A stretch of DNA of 64,000 bases from Diadophis punctatus similis (Eukaryota > Chordata > Lepidosauria > Squamata > Dipsadidae). The stretch is from assembly GCA_023053685.1 (NCBI GenBank), contig JALIGW010000057.1, positions 3,522,710 to 3,586,709 of the forward strand, read 5' to 3'. This document shows positions 1 through 13,003 of this stretch, one piece after another. Under the pieces are notes generated by a model. That model searched no databases. It had not been told where the DNA came from and saw only the letters and a list, made by a program, of their open reading frames with translations. A program made the translations under genes and the position numbers. Positions within the stretch are counted from its first letter, which is position 1. Each line of letters starts with the position of its first letter.

Positions 1-1303
1 AGCGCAAGCAGAGTTCAAAGATTATGGTGAACTCTACCACATCAATTTCTCTCTAGCTGACATTTTCCAGATGTGCAGAAGCTGAGTTCATAGATTATGG
101 TGAAATCTACCACATCAATTTCTCTCTGGCTGACATTTGCCAGATGTGCAGAAGCAGAGTTCCAGGATTATGCTGAAATCTGCCTTGCAATTTCTCTCAA
201 GCTGACATTTTCCAGATTTACAGAAGCAGAGTTCCAGGTGTATGCTGAAATCTGCCTTGCAATTCCTCTATAGCTGACTTTTCCAGATGTGCAGAAGCTG
301 AGTTCAAAGATTATGGTGAAATCTACCACATCAATTTCTCTCTAGCTGACATTTTCCAGACATGCAGAAGCAGAGTTCCAGGATTTTGCTGAAACCACTA
401 CATCAATTTCTTTCTAGCTGACTTTTCCAGATGTGCAGGAGTGTTCCAGGATTATGCTGAAATCTACATCAATTTCTCTCTAGCTGACATTTGCCAGATG
501 TGAAGAAGCAGAGTTCCAGGATTGTGCTGAAATCTACCATACCAATTTCTCTCTAGCTGACATTTGCCAGATGTGAAGAAGCAGAGTTCCAGGATTGTGC
601 TGAAAACCACCACATCAATTTCTCTATAGCTGACATTTGCCAGGTGTGCAGAAGCAGAGTTCCAGGATTATGCTGAAATCAGCCTCTACATTTTCTCTCT
701 AGCTGACATTTTCCAGATGTGCGGAAGCAGAGTTCAAAGATTATGCTGAAATCTGCCTTGCAATTTGTCTCCAAGTGAAATTTTCCAGATGTGGAGAAGC
801 AGAGTTCAGAGATTATGCTGAAATCTACCACATCAATCTCTCTCTAGCTGACTTTTCCAGATGTGCAGAAGCAGTGTTCCAGGATTATGCTGAAATCTAG
901 CACATCAATTTCTCTCTAGCTGACATTTTCCAGATGTGCAGAAGCAGAGTTCCAAGATTATGCTGAAATCTGCCTTGCAATTTCTCTCTAGCTGACATTT
1001 TCCAGATGAGCGCAAGCAGAGTTCAAAGATTATGGTGAACTCTACCACATCAATTTCTCTCTAGCTTACATTTTCCAGATGTGCAGAAGCAGAGTTCAAA
1101 GATTATGCTGAAAACTTACACATCAATTTCTCTCTAGCTGAAATTTTCTAGATGTGCACAAGCAGAGTTCCAGGATTATGCTGAAATCTGCCTCTGCATT
1201 TTCCCTCTAGCTGACATTTTCCAGATGTGAAGAAGCAGAGTTCAAAGATTCTGCTGAAATCTACCATATAAATTCCTATGTAGCTGACATTTTTCAGATG
1301 TGC
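1..1303 (+). repeat. Divergent-monomer block, copy of 26581-27883
   Basis: Aligned line by line, this block matches 26581-27883 at constant offset 26580. The only differences I saw are two substitutions near 1114 and 1117. It includes unusual monomers with gctgagttcatag and agatttacag, and short monomers with tgcaggagtgttcc. The match breaks near 1304, where this copy runs into the 29-monomer HOR while the other copy continues with a different monomer. A related block also lies at 24341-25214. Confidence 0.85.
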
Positions 1304-1355
1304 GGAAGCAGAGTTCAAAGATTATGCTGAAATCTGCCTTGCAATTTGTCTCCAA

Positions 1356-2592
1356 GTGAAATTTTCCAGATGTGGAGAAGCAGAGTTCAGAGATTATGCT
1401 GAAATCTACCACATCAATCTCTCTCTAGCTGACTTTTCCAGATGTGCAGAAGCAGAGTTCCAGGATTATGCTGAAATCAGCCTCTGCATTTTCTCTCTAG
1501 CTGACATTTTCCAGATGTGCAGAAGCAGAATTCCAAGATTATGCTGAAATCTGCCTTGCAATTTCTCTCTAGCTGACATTTTCCAGATGAGCGCAAGCAG
1601 AGTTCAAAGATTATGGTGAACTCTACCACATCAATTTCTATCTAGCTTACATTTTCCAGATGTGCAGAAGCAGAGTTCAAAGATTATGCTGAAATCTAAC
1701 ACATCAATTTCTCTCTAGCTGAAATTTTCTAGATGTGCACAAGCAGAGTTCCAGGATTATGCTGAAATTTGCCTCTGCATTTTCCCTCTAGCTGACATTT
1801 TCCAGATGTGAAGAAGCAGAGTTCAAAGATTCTGCTGAAATCTACCATATAAATTCCTATGTAGCTGACATTTTTCAGATGTGCAGAAGCAGAGTTCCAG
1901 TATTATGCTGAAATCTGCCTCTGCATTTCCCCTCTAGCTGATATTTTCCAGATGTGCGGAAGCAGAGTTCAAAGATTATGCTGAAATCTGCCTCTGCATT
2001 TTCTTTCTAGCTGACATTTTCTAGATGTGTGGAAGCAGAGTTCCAAGATTATGCTGAAATCTGCCACATAAACTTCTCTCTAGCTGACATTTTCCAGATG
2101 TGCAGAAGCAGAGTTCAAATATTATGCTGAAATCTACCATATCAATTTCTCTCTAGCTGACATTTGCCAGATGTGAAGAAGCAGAGTTCCAGGATTGTGC
2201 TGAAATCTACCATACCAATTTCTCTCTAGCTGACATTTGCCAGATGTGAAGAAGCAGAGTTCCAGGATTGTGCTGAAAACCACCACATCAATTTCTCTCT
2301 AGCTGACATTTGCCAGGTGTGCAGAAGCAGAGTTCCAGGATTATGCTGAAATCAGCCTCTGCATTTTCTCTCTAGCTGACATTTTCCAGATGTGCGGAAG
2401 CAGAGTTCAAAGATTATGCTGAAATCTGCCTTGCAATTTGTCTCCAAGTGAAATTTTCCAGATGTGAAGAAGCAGAGTTCAAAGATTCTGCTGAAATCTA
2501 CCATATAAATTCCTATGTAGCTGACATTTTTCAGATGTGCGGAAGCAGAGTTCAAAGATTATGCTGAAATCTGCCTTGCAATTTGTCTCCAA
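1356..2592 (+). repeat. Truncated HOR copy, 17 monomers (1237 bp)
   Basis: Phase is set at the gtgaaattttcc that follows tgtctccaa, the start of HOR monomer 1. Monomers 1-15 are in order. A hybrid near 2449-2520 follows: it begins like monomer 16 (aagtgaaattttcc) and continues like monomer 28 (gtgaagaag, gattctgctg, ccatataaat). Monomer 29 closes the copy. It is 873 bp shorter than the full unit, a loss of 12 monomers consistent with one unequal exchange. Confidence 0.85.
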
Positions 2593-4702
2593 GTGAAATT
2601 TTCCAGATGTGGAGAAGCAGAGTTCAGAGATTATGCTGAAATCTACCACATCAATCTCTCTCTAGCTGACTTTTCCAGATGTGCAGAAGCAGAGTTCCAG
2701 GATTATGCTGAAATCAGCCTCTGCATTTTCTCTCTAGCTGACATTTTCCAGATGTGCAGAAGCAGAATTCCAAGATTATGCTGAAATCTGCCTTGCAATT
2801 TCTCTCTAGCTGACATTTTCCAGATGAGCGCAAGCAGAGTTCAAAGATTATGGTGAACTCTACCACATCAATTTCTATCTAGCTTACATTTTCCAGATGT
2901 GCAGAAGCAGAGTTCAAAGATTATGCTGAAATCTAACACATCAATTTCTCTCTAGCTGAAATTTTCTAGATGTGCACAAGCAGAGTTCCAGGATTATGCT
3001 GAAATTTGCCTCTGCATTTTCCCTCTAGCTGACATTTTCCAGATGTGAAGAAGCAGAGTTCAAAGATTCTGCTGAAATCTACCATATAAATTCCTATGTA
3101 GCTGACATTTTTCAGATGTGCAGAAGCAGAGTTCCAGTATTATGCTGAAATCTGCCTCTGCATTTCCCCTCTAGCTGATATTTTCCAGATGTGCGGAAGC
3201 AGAGTTCAAAGATTATGCTGAAATCTGCCTCTGCATTTTCTTTCTAGCTGACATTTTCTAGATGTGTGGAAGCAGAGTTCCAAGATTATGCTGAAATCTG
3301 CCACATAAACTTCTCTCTAGCTGACATTTTCCAGATGTGCAGAAGCAGAGTTCAAATATTATGCTGAAATCTACCATATCAATTTCTCTCTAGCTGACAT
3401 TTGCCAGATGTGAAGAAGCAGAGTTCCAGGATTGTGCTGAAATCTACCATACCAATTTCTCTCTAGCTGACATTTGCCAGATGTGAAGAAGCAGAGTTCC
3501 AGGATTGTGCTGAAAACCACCACATCAATTTCTCTCTAGCTGACATTTGCCAGGTGTGCAGAAGCAGAGTTCCAGGATTATGCTGAAATCAGCCTCTGCA
3601 TTTTCTCTCTAGCTGACATTTTCCAGATGTGCGGAAGCAGAGTTCAAAGATTATGCTGAAATCTGCCTTGCAATTTGTCTCCAAGTGAAATTTTCCAGAT
3701 GTGGAGAAGCAGAGTTCAGAGATTATGCTGAAATCTACCACATCAATCTCTCTCTAGCTGACTTTTCCAGATGTGCAGAAGCAGAGTTCAAAGATTATGC
3801 TGAAATCTTACACATCAATTTCTCTCTAGCTGAAATTTTCTAGATGTGCACAAGCAGAGTTCCAGGATTATGCTGAAATCTGCCTCTGCATTTTCCCTCT
3901 AGCTGACATTTTCCAGATGTGAAGAAGCAGAGTTCAAAGATTCTGCTGAAATCTACCACATAATTTCCGATGTAGCTGACATTTTTCAGATGTGCTGAAG
4001 CAGAGTTCCAGGATTATGCTGAAAGCAACCTCTGCATTTTCTCTCTAGCTGACATTCTCCAGATGTGCAGAAGCAGAGTTCAAAGATTATGCTGAAATCT
4101 ACGACATCAATTTCTGTCTAGCTTACATTTTCTAGATGTGCAGAAGCAGAGTTCCAGGATTATGTTGAAATCTACCACATCAATTTCTCTCTAGCTGACA
4201 TTTTCCAGATGCGAGGAAGCAGAGTTCCAGGATTATGCTGAAATCAGCCTCTGCATTTTCTCTCTAGCTGACATTTTCCAGATGTGCAGAAGCAGAGTTC
4301 CAAGATTATGCTGAAATCTGCCTTGCAATTTGTCTCCAAGTGAAATTTTCCAGATGTGGAGAAGCAGAGTTCAGAGATTATGCTGAAATCTACCACATCA
4401 ATCTCTCTCTAGCTGACTTTTCCAGATGTGCAGAAGCAGAGTTCAAAGATTATGCTGAAATCTTACACATCAATTTCTCTCTAGCTGAAATTTTCTAGAT
4501 GTGCACAAGCAGAGTTCCAGGATTATGCTGAAATCTGCCTCTGCATTTTCCCTCTAGCTGACATTTTCCAGATGTGAAGAAGCAGAGTTCAAAGATTCTG
4601 CTGAAATCTACCATATAAATTCCTATGTAGCTGACATTTTTCAGATGTGCGGAAGCAGAGTTCAAAGATTATGCTGAAATCTGCCTTGCAATTTGTCTCC
4701 AA
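2593..4702 (+). repeat. Full 29-monomer HOR copy (2110 bp)
   Basis: I counted 29 monomers, and 29 x 73 less seven one-base-short monomers gives 2110. Landmarks in order: an EcoRI-site monomer (gcagaattcc, 2765), gagcgcaag (monomer 4), ccatataaat (7), tgtggaag (10), two gattgtgctg monomers (12, 13), aagtgaaatttt (16), ccacataatttcc (19), tacgacatc (21), gatgcgagg (23), aagtgaaatttt (25). Private variants are aaatttgcctc in monomer 6, gatatttt in monomer 9 and gaaagcaacc in monomer 20. The copy at 32849-34958 shares these. Confidence 0.9.
2664..2735 (+). repeat. Representative 72-bp monomer (gacttttcc variant)
   Basis: This monomer has gacttttcc where the 73-bp form has gacattttcc, so it is one base shorter. 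Being 24 codons long it keeps the reading frame across the repeat, and it sits inside one of the recurrent 63-codon open frames. The gccttgcaa variant of the variable stretch also gives 72 bp. Variants with ctacatcaa in place of ctaccacatcaa are about 70 bp. Confidence 0.85.
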
Positions 4703-6812
4703 GTGAAATTTTCCAGATGTGGAGAAGCAGAGTTCAGAGATTATGCTGAAATCTACCACATCAATCTCTCTCTAGCTGACTTTTCCAGATGTGCAGAAGC
4801 AGAGTTCCAGGATTATGCTGAAATCAGCCTCTGCATTTTCTCTCTAGCTGACATTTTCCAGATGTGCAGAAGCAGAATTCCAAGATTATGCTGAAATCTG
4901 CCTTGCAATTTCTCTCTAGCTGACATTTTCCAGATGAGCGCAAGCAGAGTTCAAAGATTATGGTGAACTCTACCACATCAATTTCTATCTAGCTTACATT
5001 TTCCAGATGTGCAGAAGCAGAGTTCAAAGATTATGCTGAAATCTAACACATCAATTTCTCTCTAGCTGAAATTTTCTAGATGTGCACAAGCAGAGTTCCA
5101 GGATTATGCTGAAATCTGCCTCTGCATTTTCCCTCTAGCTGACATTTTCCAGATGTGAAGAAGCAGAGTTCAAAGATTCTGCTGAAATCTACCATATAAA
5201 TTCCTATGTAGCTGACATTTTTCAGATGTGCAGAAGCAGAGTTCCAGTATTATGCTGAAATCTGCCTCTGCATTTCCCCTCTAGCTGACATTTTCCAGAT
5301 GTGCGGAAGCAGAGTTCAAAGATTATGCTGAAATCTGCCTCTGCATTTTCTTTCTAGCTGACATTTTCTAGATGTGTGGAAGCAGAGTTCCAAGATTATG
5401 CTGAAATCTGCCACATAAACTTCTCTCTAGCTGACATTTTCCAGATGTGCAGAAGCAGAGTTCAAATATTATGCTGAAATCTACCATATCAATTTCTCTC
5501 TAGCTGACATTTGCCAGATGTGAAGAAGCAGAGTTCCAGGATTGTGCTGAAATCTACCATACCAATTTCTCTCTAGCTGACATTTGCCAGATGTGAAGAA
5601 GCAGAGTTCCAGGATTGTGCTGAAAACCACCACATCAATTTCTCTCTAGCTGACATTTGCCAGGTGTGCAGAAGCAGAGTTCCAGGATTATGCTGAAATC
5701 AGCCTCTGCATTTTCTCTCTAGCTGACATTTTCCAGATGTGCGGAAGCAGAGTTCAAAGATTATGCTGAAATCTGCCTTGCAATTTGTCTCCAAGTGAAA
5801 TTTTCCAGATGTGGAGAAGCAGAGTTCAGAGATTATGCTGAAATCTACCACATCAATCTCTCTCTAGCTGACTTTTCCAGATGTGCAGAAGCAGAGTTCA
5901 AAGATTATGCTGAAATCTTACACATCAATTTCTCTCTAGCTGAAATTTTCTAGATTTGCACATGCAGAGTTCCAGGATTATGCTGAAATCTGCCTCTGCA
6001 TTTTCCCTCTAGCTGACATTTTCCAGATGTGAAGAAGCAGAGTTCAAAGATTCTGCTGAAATCTACCACATAATTTCTGATGTAGCTGACATTTTTCAGA
6101 TGTGCTGAAGCAGAGTTCCAGGATTATGCTGAAAGCAGCCTCTGCATTTTCTCTCTAGCTGACATTCTCCAGATGTGCAGAAGCAGAGTTCAAAGATTAT
6201 GCTGAAATCTACGACATCAATTTCTGTCTAGCTTACATTTTCTAGATGTGCAGAAGCAGAGTTCCAGGATTATGTTGAAATCTACCACATCAATTTCTCT
6301 CTAGCTGACATTTTCCAGATGCGAGGAAGCAGAGTTCCAGGATTATGCTGAAATCAGCCTCTGCATTTTCTCTCTAGCTGACATTTTCCAGATGTGCAGA
6401 AGCAGAGTTCCAAGATTATGCTGAAATCTGCCTTGCAATTTGTCTCCAAGTGAAATTTTCCAGATGTGGAGAAGCAGAGTTCAGAGATTATGCTGAAATC
6501 TACCACATCAATCTATCTCTAGCTGACTTTTCCAGATGTGCAGAAGCAGAGTTCAAAGATTATGCTGAAATCTTACACATCAATTTCTCTCTAGCTGAAA
6601 TTTTCTAGATGTGCACAAGCAGAGTTCCAGGATTATGCTGAAATCTGCCTCTGCATTTTCCCTCTAGCTGACATTTTCCAGAAGTGAAGAAGCAGAGTTC
6701 AAAGATTCTGCTGAAATCTACCATATAAATTCCTATGTAGCTGACATTTTTCAGATGTGCGGAAGCAGAGTTCAAAGATTATGCTGAAATCTGCCTTGCA
6801 ATTTGTCTCCAA
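4703..6812 (+). repeat. Full 29-monomer HOR copy (2110 bp)
   Basis: Same 29-monomer order and length as its left neighbour. Distinguishing variants are ctagatttgcacatg (about 5951), taatttctgatg in monomer 19 (about 6071), caatctatctctag (about 6510) and ccagaagtgaag (about 6679). All but the second recur in many copies of the second HOR zone, so they mark a subfamily. Confidence 0.9.
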
Positions 6813-8559
6813 GTGAAATTTTCCAGATGTGGAGAAGCAGAGTTCAGAGATTATGCTGAAATCTACCACATCAATCTCTCTCTAGCTGACTTTTCCCGAT
6901 GTGCAGAAGCAGAGTTCCAGGATTATGCTGAAATCAGCCTCTGCATTTTCTCTCTAGCTGACATTTTCCAGATGTGCAGAAGCAGAATTCCAAGATTATG
7001 CTGAAATCTGCCTTGCAATTTCTCTCTAGCTGACATTTTCCAGATGAGCGCAAGCAGAGTTCAAAGATTATGGTGAACTCTACCACATCAATTTCTATCT
7101 AGCTTACATTTTCCAGATGTGCAGAAGCAGAGTTCAAAGATTATGCTGAAATCTAACACATCAATTTCTCTCTAGCTGAAATTTTCTAGATGTGCACAAG
7201 CAGAGTTCCAGGATTATGCTGAAATCTGCCTCTGCATTTTCCCTCTAGCTGACATTTTCCAGATGTGAAGAAGCAGAGTTCAAAGATTCTGCTGAAATCT
7301 ACCATATAAATTCCTATGTAGCTGACATTTTTCAGATGTGCAGAAGCAGAGTTCCAGTATTATGCTGAAATCTGCCTCTGCATTTCCCCTCTAGCTGACA
7401 TTTTCCAGATGTGCGGAAGCAGAGTTCAAAGATTATGCTGAAATCTGCCTCTGCATTTTCTTTCTAGCTGACATTTTCTAGATGTGTGGAAGCAGAGTTC
7501 CAAGATTATGCTGAAATCTGCCACATAAACTTCTCTCTAGCTGACATTTTCCAGATGTGCAGAAGCAGAGTTCAAATATTATGCTGAAATCTACCATATC
7601 AATTTCTCTCTAGCTGACATTTGCCAGATGTGAAGAAGCAGAGTTCCAGGATTGTGCTGAAATCTACCATACCAATTTCTCTCTAGCTGACATTTGCCAG
7701 ATGTGAAGAAGCAGAGTTCCAGGATTGAGCTGAAAACCACCACATCAATTTCTCTCTAGCTGACATTTGCCAGGTGTGCAGAAGCAGAGTTCCAGGATTA
7801 TGCTGAAATCAGCCTCTGCATTTTCTCTCTAGCTGACATTTTCCAGATGTGCGGAAGCAGAGTTCAAAGATTATGCTGAAATCTGCCTTGCAATTTGTCT
7901 CCAAGTGAAATTTTCCAGATGTGGAGAAGCAGAGTTCAGAGATTATGCTGAAATCTACCACATCAATCTCTCTCTAGCTGACTTTTCCAGATGTGCAGAA
8001 GCAGAGTTCAAAGATTATGCTGAAATCTTACACATCAATTTCTCTCTAGCTGAAATTTTCTAGATGTGCACAAGCAGAGTTCCAGGATTATGCTGAAATC
8101 TGCCTCTGCATTTTCCCTCTAGCTGACATTTTCCAGATGTGAAGAAGCAGAGTTCAAAGATTCTGCTGAAATCTACCACATAATTTCCGATGTAGCTGAC
8201 ATTTTTCAGATGTGCTGAAGCAGAGTTCCAGGATTATGCTGAAAGCAGCCTCTGCATTTTCTCTCTAGCTGACATTCTCCAGATGTGCAGAAGCAGAGTT
8301 CAAAGATTATGCTGAAATCTACCACATCAATTTCTCTCTAGCTGAAATTTTCTAGATGTGCACAAGCAGAGTTCCAGGATTATGCTGAAATCTGCCTCTG
8401 CATTTTCCCTCTAGCTGACATTTTCCAGATGTGAAGAAGCAGAGTTCAAAGATTATGCTGAAATCTACCATATAAATTCCTATGTAGCTGACATTTTTCA
8501 GATGTGCGGAAGCAGAGTTCAAAGATTATGCTGAAATCTGCCTTGCAATTTGTCTCCAA
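6813..8559 (+). repeat. Shortened HOR copy, 24 monomers (1747 bp)
   Basis: Opens with the tttcccgatg variant (about 6894) and carries gattgagctg (about 7725), a subfamily also seen at 39686, 41796, 43906 and 53216. Near 8280-8350 monomer 21 acquires an accacatcaa ending instead of tacgacatc and is followed directly by monomer 27, so monomers 22-26 are missing (363 bp). Monomer 28 reads gattatgctg instead of gattctgctg. Confidence 0.85.
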
Positions 8560-9797
8560 GTGAAATTTTCCAGATGTGGAGAAGCAGAGTTCAGAGATTA
8601 TACTGAAATCTACCACATCAATCTCTCTCTAGCTGACTTTTCCAGATGTGCAGAAGCAGAGTTCCAGGATTATGCTGAAATCAGCCTCTGCATTTTCTCT
8701 CTAGCTGACATTTTCCAGATGTGCAGAAGCAGAATTCCAAGATTATGCTGAAATCTGCCTTGCAATTTCTCTCTAGCTGACATTTTCCAGATGAGCGCAA
8801 GCAGAGTTCAAAGATTATGGTGAACTCTACCACATCAATTTCTATCTAGCTTACATTTTCCAGATGTGCAGAAGCAGAGTTCAAAGATTATGCTGAAATC
8901 TAACACATCAATTTCTCTCTAGCTGAAATTTTCTAGATGTGCACAAGCAGAGTTCCAGGATTATGCTGAAATCTGCCTCTGCATTTTCCCTCTAGCTGAC
9001 ATTTTCCAGATGTGAAGAAGCAGAGTTCAAAGATTCTGCTGAAATCTACCATATAAATTCCTATGTAGCTGACATTTTTCAGATGTGCTGAAGCAGAGTT
9101 CCAGGATTATGCTGAAATCTGCCTCTGCATTTTCTCTCTAGCTGACATTCTCCAGATGTGCAGAAGCAGAGTTCAAAGATTATGCTGAAATCTACGACAT
9201 CAATTTCTCTCTAGCTTCCATTTTCTAGATGTGCAGAAGCAGAGTTCCAGCATTATGCTGAAATCTGCCACCTAAACTTCTCTCTAGCTGACATTTTCCA
9301 GATGTGCAGAAGCAGAGTTCAAATATTATGCTGAAATCTACCATACCAATTTCTCTCTAGCTGACATTTGCCAGATGTGAAGAAGCAGAGTTCAAAGATT
9401 CTGCTGAAATCTACCACATAATTTCCGATGTAGCTGACATTTTTCAGATGTGCTGAAGCAGAGTTCCAGGATTATGCTGAAAGCAGCCTCTGCATTTTCT
9501 CTCTAGCTGACATTCTCCAGATGTGCAGAAGCAGAGTTCAAAGATTATGCTGAAATCTACCACATCAATTTCTCTCTAGCTGAAATTTTCTAGATGTGCA
9601 CAAGCAGAGTTCCAGGATTATGCTGAAATCTGCCTCTGCATTTTCCCTCTAGCTGACATTTTCCAGATGTGAAGAAGCAGAGTTCAAAGATTATGCTGAA
9701 ATCTACCATATAAATTCCTATGTAGCTGACATTTTTCAGATGTGCGGAAGCAGAGTTCAAAGATTATGCTGAAATCTGCCTTGCAATTTGTCTCCAA
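8560..9797 (+). repeat. Rearranged HOR copy, 17 monomers (1238 bp)
   Basis: Monomers 1-7 are followed by monomers like 20, 21, 22 (agcttccattttc) and 11. A hybrid near 9361-9431 starts as monomer 12 (gacatttgcc) and ends as monomer 19 (ccacataatttcc). Then come 20, 21/26, 27, 28 and 29. Monomer 1 has gattatactg instead of gattatgctg (about 8598). That variant is shared only with the copies starting at 9798 and 55326, so these three are close relatives. This unit is the bridge between the HOR and divergent zones. Confidence 0.8.
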
Positions 9798-9979
9798 GTG
9801 AAATTTTCCAGATGTGGAGAAGCAGAGTTCAGAGATTATACTGAAATCTACCACATCAATCTCTCTCTAGCTGACTTTTCCAGATGTGCAGAAGCAGAGT
9901 TCCAGGATTATGCTGAAATCAGCCTCTGCATTTTCTCTCTAGCTGACATTTTCCAGATGTGCAGAAGCAGAATTCCAAG
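9798..9979 (+). repeat. Start of an HOR copy leading into the divergent zone
   Basis: Monomers 1-3 of the HOR, with the gattatactg variant at about 9836 and an EcoRI-site monomer at 9969. The array then continues into the 3024-bp divergent unit. The same arrangement is found at 55326-55507, so this junction is duplicated along with the flanking blocks. Confidence 0.75.
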
Positions 9980-12900
9980 ATTATGCTGAAATCTGCCTTG
10001 CAATTTCTCTCTAGCTGACATTTTCCAGATGAGCGCAAGCAGAGTTCAAAGATTATGGTGAACTCTACCACATCAATTTCTATCTAGCTTACATTTTCCA
10101 GATGTGCAGAAGCAGAGTTCAAAGATTATGCTGAAATCTAACACATCAATTTCTCTCTAGCTGAAATTTTCTAGATGTGCACAAGCAGAGTTCCAGGATT
10201 ATGCTGAAATCTGCCTCTGCATTTTCCCTCTAGCTGACATTTTCCAGATGTGAAGAAGCAGAGTTCAAAGATTCTGCTGAAATCTACCATATAAATTCCT
10301 ATGTAGCTGACATTTTTCAGATGTGCTGAAGCAGAGTTCCAGGATTATGCTGAAATCTGCCTCTGCATTTTCTCTCTAGCTGACATTCTCCAGATGTGCA
10401 GAAGCAGAGTTCAAAGATTATGCTGAAATCTACGACATCAATTTCTCTCTAGCTTCCATTTTCTAGATGTGCAGAAGCAGAGTTCCAGCATTATGCTGAA
10501 ATCTGCCACCTAAACTTCTCTCTAGCTGACATTTTCCAGATGTGCAGAAGCAGAGTTCAAATATTATGCTGAAATCTACCATACCAATTTCTCTCTAGCT
10601 GACATTTGCCAGATGTGAAGAAGCAGAGTTCCAGGATTGTGCTGAAATCTACCATACCAATTTCTCTCTAGCTGACATTTGCCAGATGTGAAGAAGCAGA
10701 GTTCCAGGATTCTGCTGAAAACCACCACATCAATTTCTCTCTAGCTTACATTTTCCAGATGTGCAGAAGCAGAGTTCCAGGATTTTGCTGAAATGTGCCT
10801 TGCAATTTCTCTCTAGCTGACTTTTCCAGATGTGAAGAAGCAGAGATCAAACATTATGCTGAAATCTACCACATCAATTTCTCTCTAGCTGACATTTGCC
10901 AGATGTGCAGAAGCAGATTTCCAGGATTATGCTGAAATCAGCCTCTGCATTTTCTCTCTAGCTGACATTTTCCAGATGTGAAGAAGCAGAGTTCAAAGAT
11001 TATGCTGAAATCTACCACATAAATTCCTATCTAGCTGACATTTTTCAGATGTGATGAAGCAGAGATCCAGGATTATGCTGAAATCAGCCTCTGCATTTTC
11101 TCTCTAGCTGATATTCTCCAGATGTGCAGAAGTAGAGTTCAAAGATTATGCTGAAATCTACCACATCAATTTCTCTCTAGCTGACATTTTCCAGATGTGC
11201 GGAAGCAGAGTTCCAGGATTATGCTGAAATCTACATCAATTTCTCTCTAGCTGACATTTTCCAGACATGCAGAAGCAGAGTTCCAGGATTGTGCTGAAAA
11301 CCAGCACATCAATTTCTCTCTAGCTGACATTTTCCAGACATGCAGAAGCAGCGTTCCATGATTGTGCTGAAAACCACCACATAAATTTCTCTCTAGCTGA
11401 CTTTTCCAGATGTGCAGAAGCAGAGTGCCAGGATTTTGCTGTAACCACTACATCAATTTCTCTCTAGCTGACTTTTCCAGATGTGCATAAGCACATGTCC
11501 AGGATTATGCTGAAATCTGCCTTGCAATTTCTCTCTAGCTGACTTTTCCAGATATGCAGGAGTGTTCCAGGATTATGCTGAAATCTACATCAATTTCTCT
11601 CAAGCTGACATTTTCCAGATGTACAGAAGCAGAGTTCCAGGTGTATGCTGAAATCTGCCTTGCAATTTCTCTCTAGCTGACTTTTCGCAGATGTGCAGAA
11701 GCAGAGTTCCAGGATTATGCTGAAAACCACCACATCAATTTCTCTCTAGCTGACTTTTCCAGATGTGCAGAAGCAGAGTTCCAGCATTATGCTGAAATCT
11801 GCCATATCAATTTCTCTCTAGCTGACATTTGCCAGATGTGAAGAAGCAGAGTTCCAGGATTGTGCTGAAATATACCATACCAATTTCTCTCTAGCTGACA
11901 TTTGCCAGATGTGAAGAAGCAGAGTTCCAGGATTGTGCTGAAAACCACCACATCAATTCCTCTCTAGCTGACATTCTCCAGATGTGCAGAAGCAGAGTTC
12001 AAAGATTATGCTGAAATCTACGACATCAATTTCTCTCTAGCTTACATTTTCCAGATGTGCAGAAGCAGAGTTCCAGCATTATGCTGAAATGTGCCTTGCA
12101 ATTTCTCTCTAGCTGACTTTTCCAGATGTGAAGAAGCAGAGTTCAAACATTATGCTGAAATCTACCACATCAATTTCTCTCTAGCTGACATTTGCCAGAT
12201 GTGCAGAAGCAGATTTCCAGGATTATGCTGAAATCAGCCTCTGCATTTTCTCTCTAGCTGACATTTTCCAGATGTGAAGAAGCAGAGTTCAAAGATTATG
12301 CTGAAATCTACCACATAAATTCCTACCTAGCTGACATTTTTCAGATGTGATGAAGCAGAGTTCCAGGATTATGCTGAAATCAGCCTCTGCATTTTCTCTC
12401 TAGCTGACATTCTCCAGATGTGCAGAAGCAGAGTGCCAGGATTTTGCTGTAACCACTACATCAATTTCTATCTAGCTGACTTTTCCAGATGTGCAGAAGC
12501 ACATGTCCAGGATTATGCTGAAATCTGCCTTGCAATTTCTCTCTAGCTGTCTTTTGCAGATGTGCAGGAGAGTTCCAGGATTATGCTGAAATCTACATCA
12601 ATTTCTCTCTAGCTGACATTTTCCAGATGTGCAGAAGCAGAGTTCAAAGATTATGCTGAAATCTACACATCAATTTCTCTCTAGCTGAGTATTCCAGATG
12701 TGCAGAAGCAGAGTTCCAGGATTATGCTGAAATCTACATCAATTTCTCTCTAGCTGACTTTTCCAGATGTGCAGAAGCAGAGTTCCAGGATTATGCTGAA
12801 ATCTACATCAATTTCTCTCAAGCTGACATTTTCCAGATGTACAGAAGCAGAGTTCCAGGTGTATGCTGAAATCTGCCTTGCAATTTCTCTCTAGCTGACT

Positions 12901-13003
12901 TTTCGCAGATGTGCAGAAGCAGAGTTCCAGGATTATGCTGAAAACCACCACATCAATTTCTCTCTAGCTGACTTTTCCAGATGTGCAGAAGCAGAGTTCC
13001 AGC
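9980..13003 (+). repeat. 3024-bp divergent block, copy 1
   Basis: A long ordered series of divergent monomers that recurs immediately downstream at constant offset 3024. It includes short monomers (ctacatcaa; tgcaggagtgttcc) and rare variants: agagatcaaac (about 10844), agagatccagg (about 11061), gatatgcagg (about 11561) and gctgagtattcc (about 12690). All recur in copy 2. No EcoRI site and no full 29-mer are present. Edges were set where the match to copy 2 begins, inside attatgctg. Confidence 0.85.

Noticed and set aside
1356..1547. Recurrent 63-codon open frame (starting MKFSRCGEAEF), found about 20 times as a possible gene
   Set aside because: It starts with GTG inside HOR monomer 1 and stays open only because the next monomer is 72 bp. 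It repeats wherever that monomer order repeats, has no upstream signal, and ends when a longer monomer shifts the frame. It behaves as satellite sequence, not a gene family.
4605..4625. TATA-like ccatataaattcc as a promoter
   Set aside because: It is one variant of the monomer's variable stretch, present at HOR positions 7 and 28 in nearly every copy, with no other promoter feature or downstream gene.
6080..6200. Splice donor and acceptor pairs as real introns
   Set aside because: The motifs follow the monomer consensus everywhere and there is no coding exon to join. Kept only as a speculative finding about the array as a whole.
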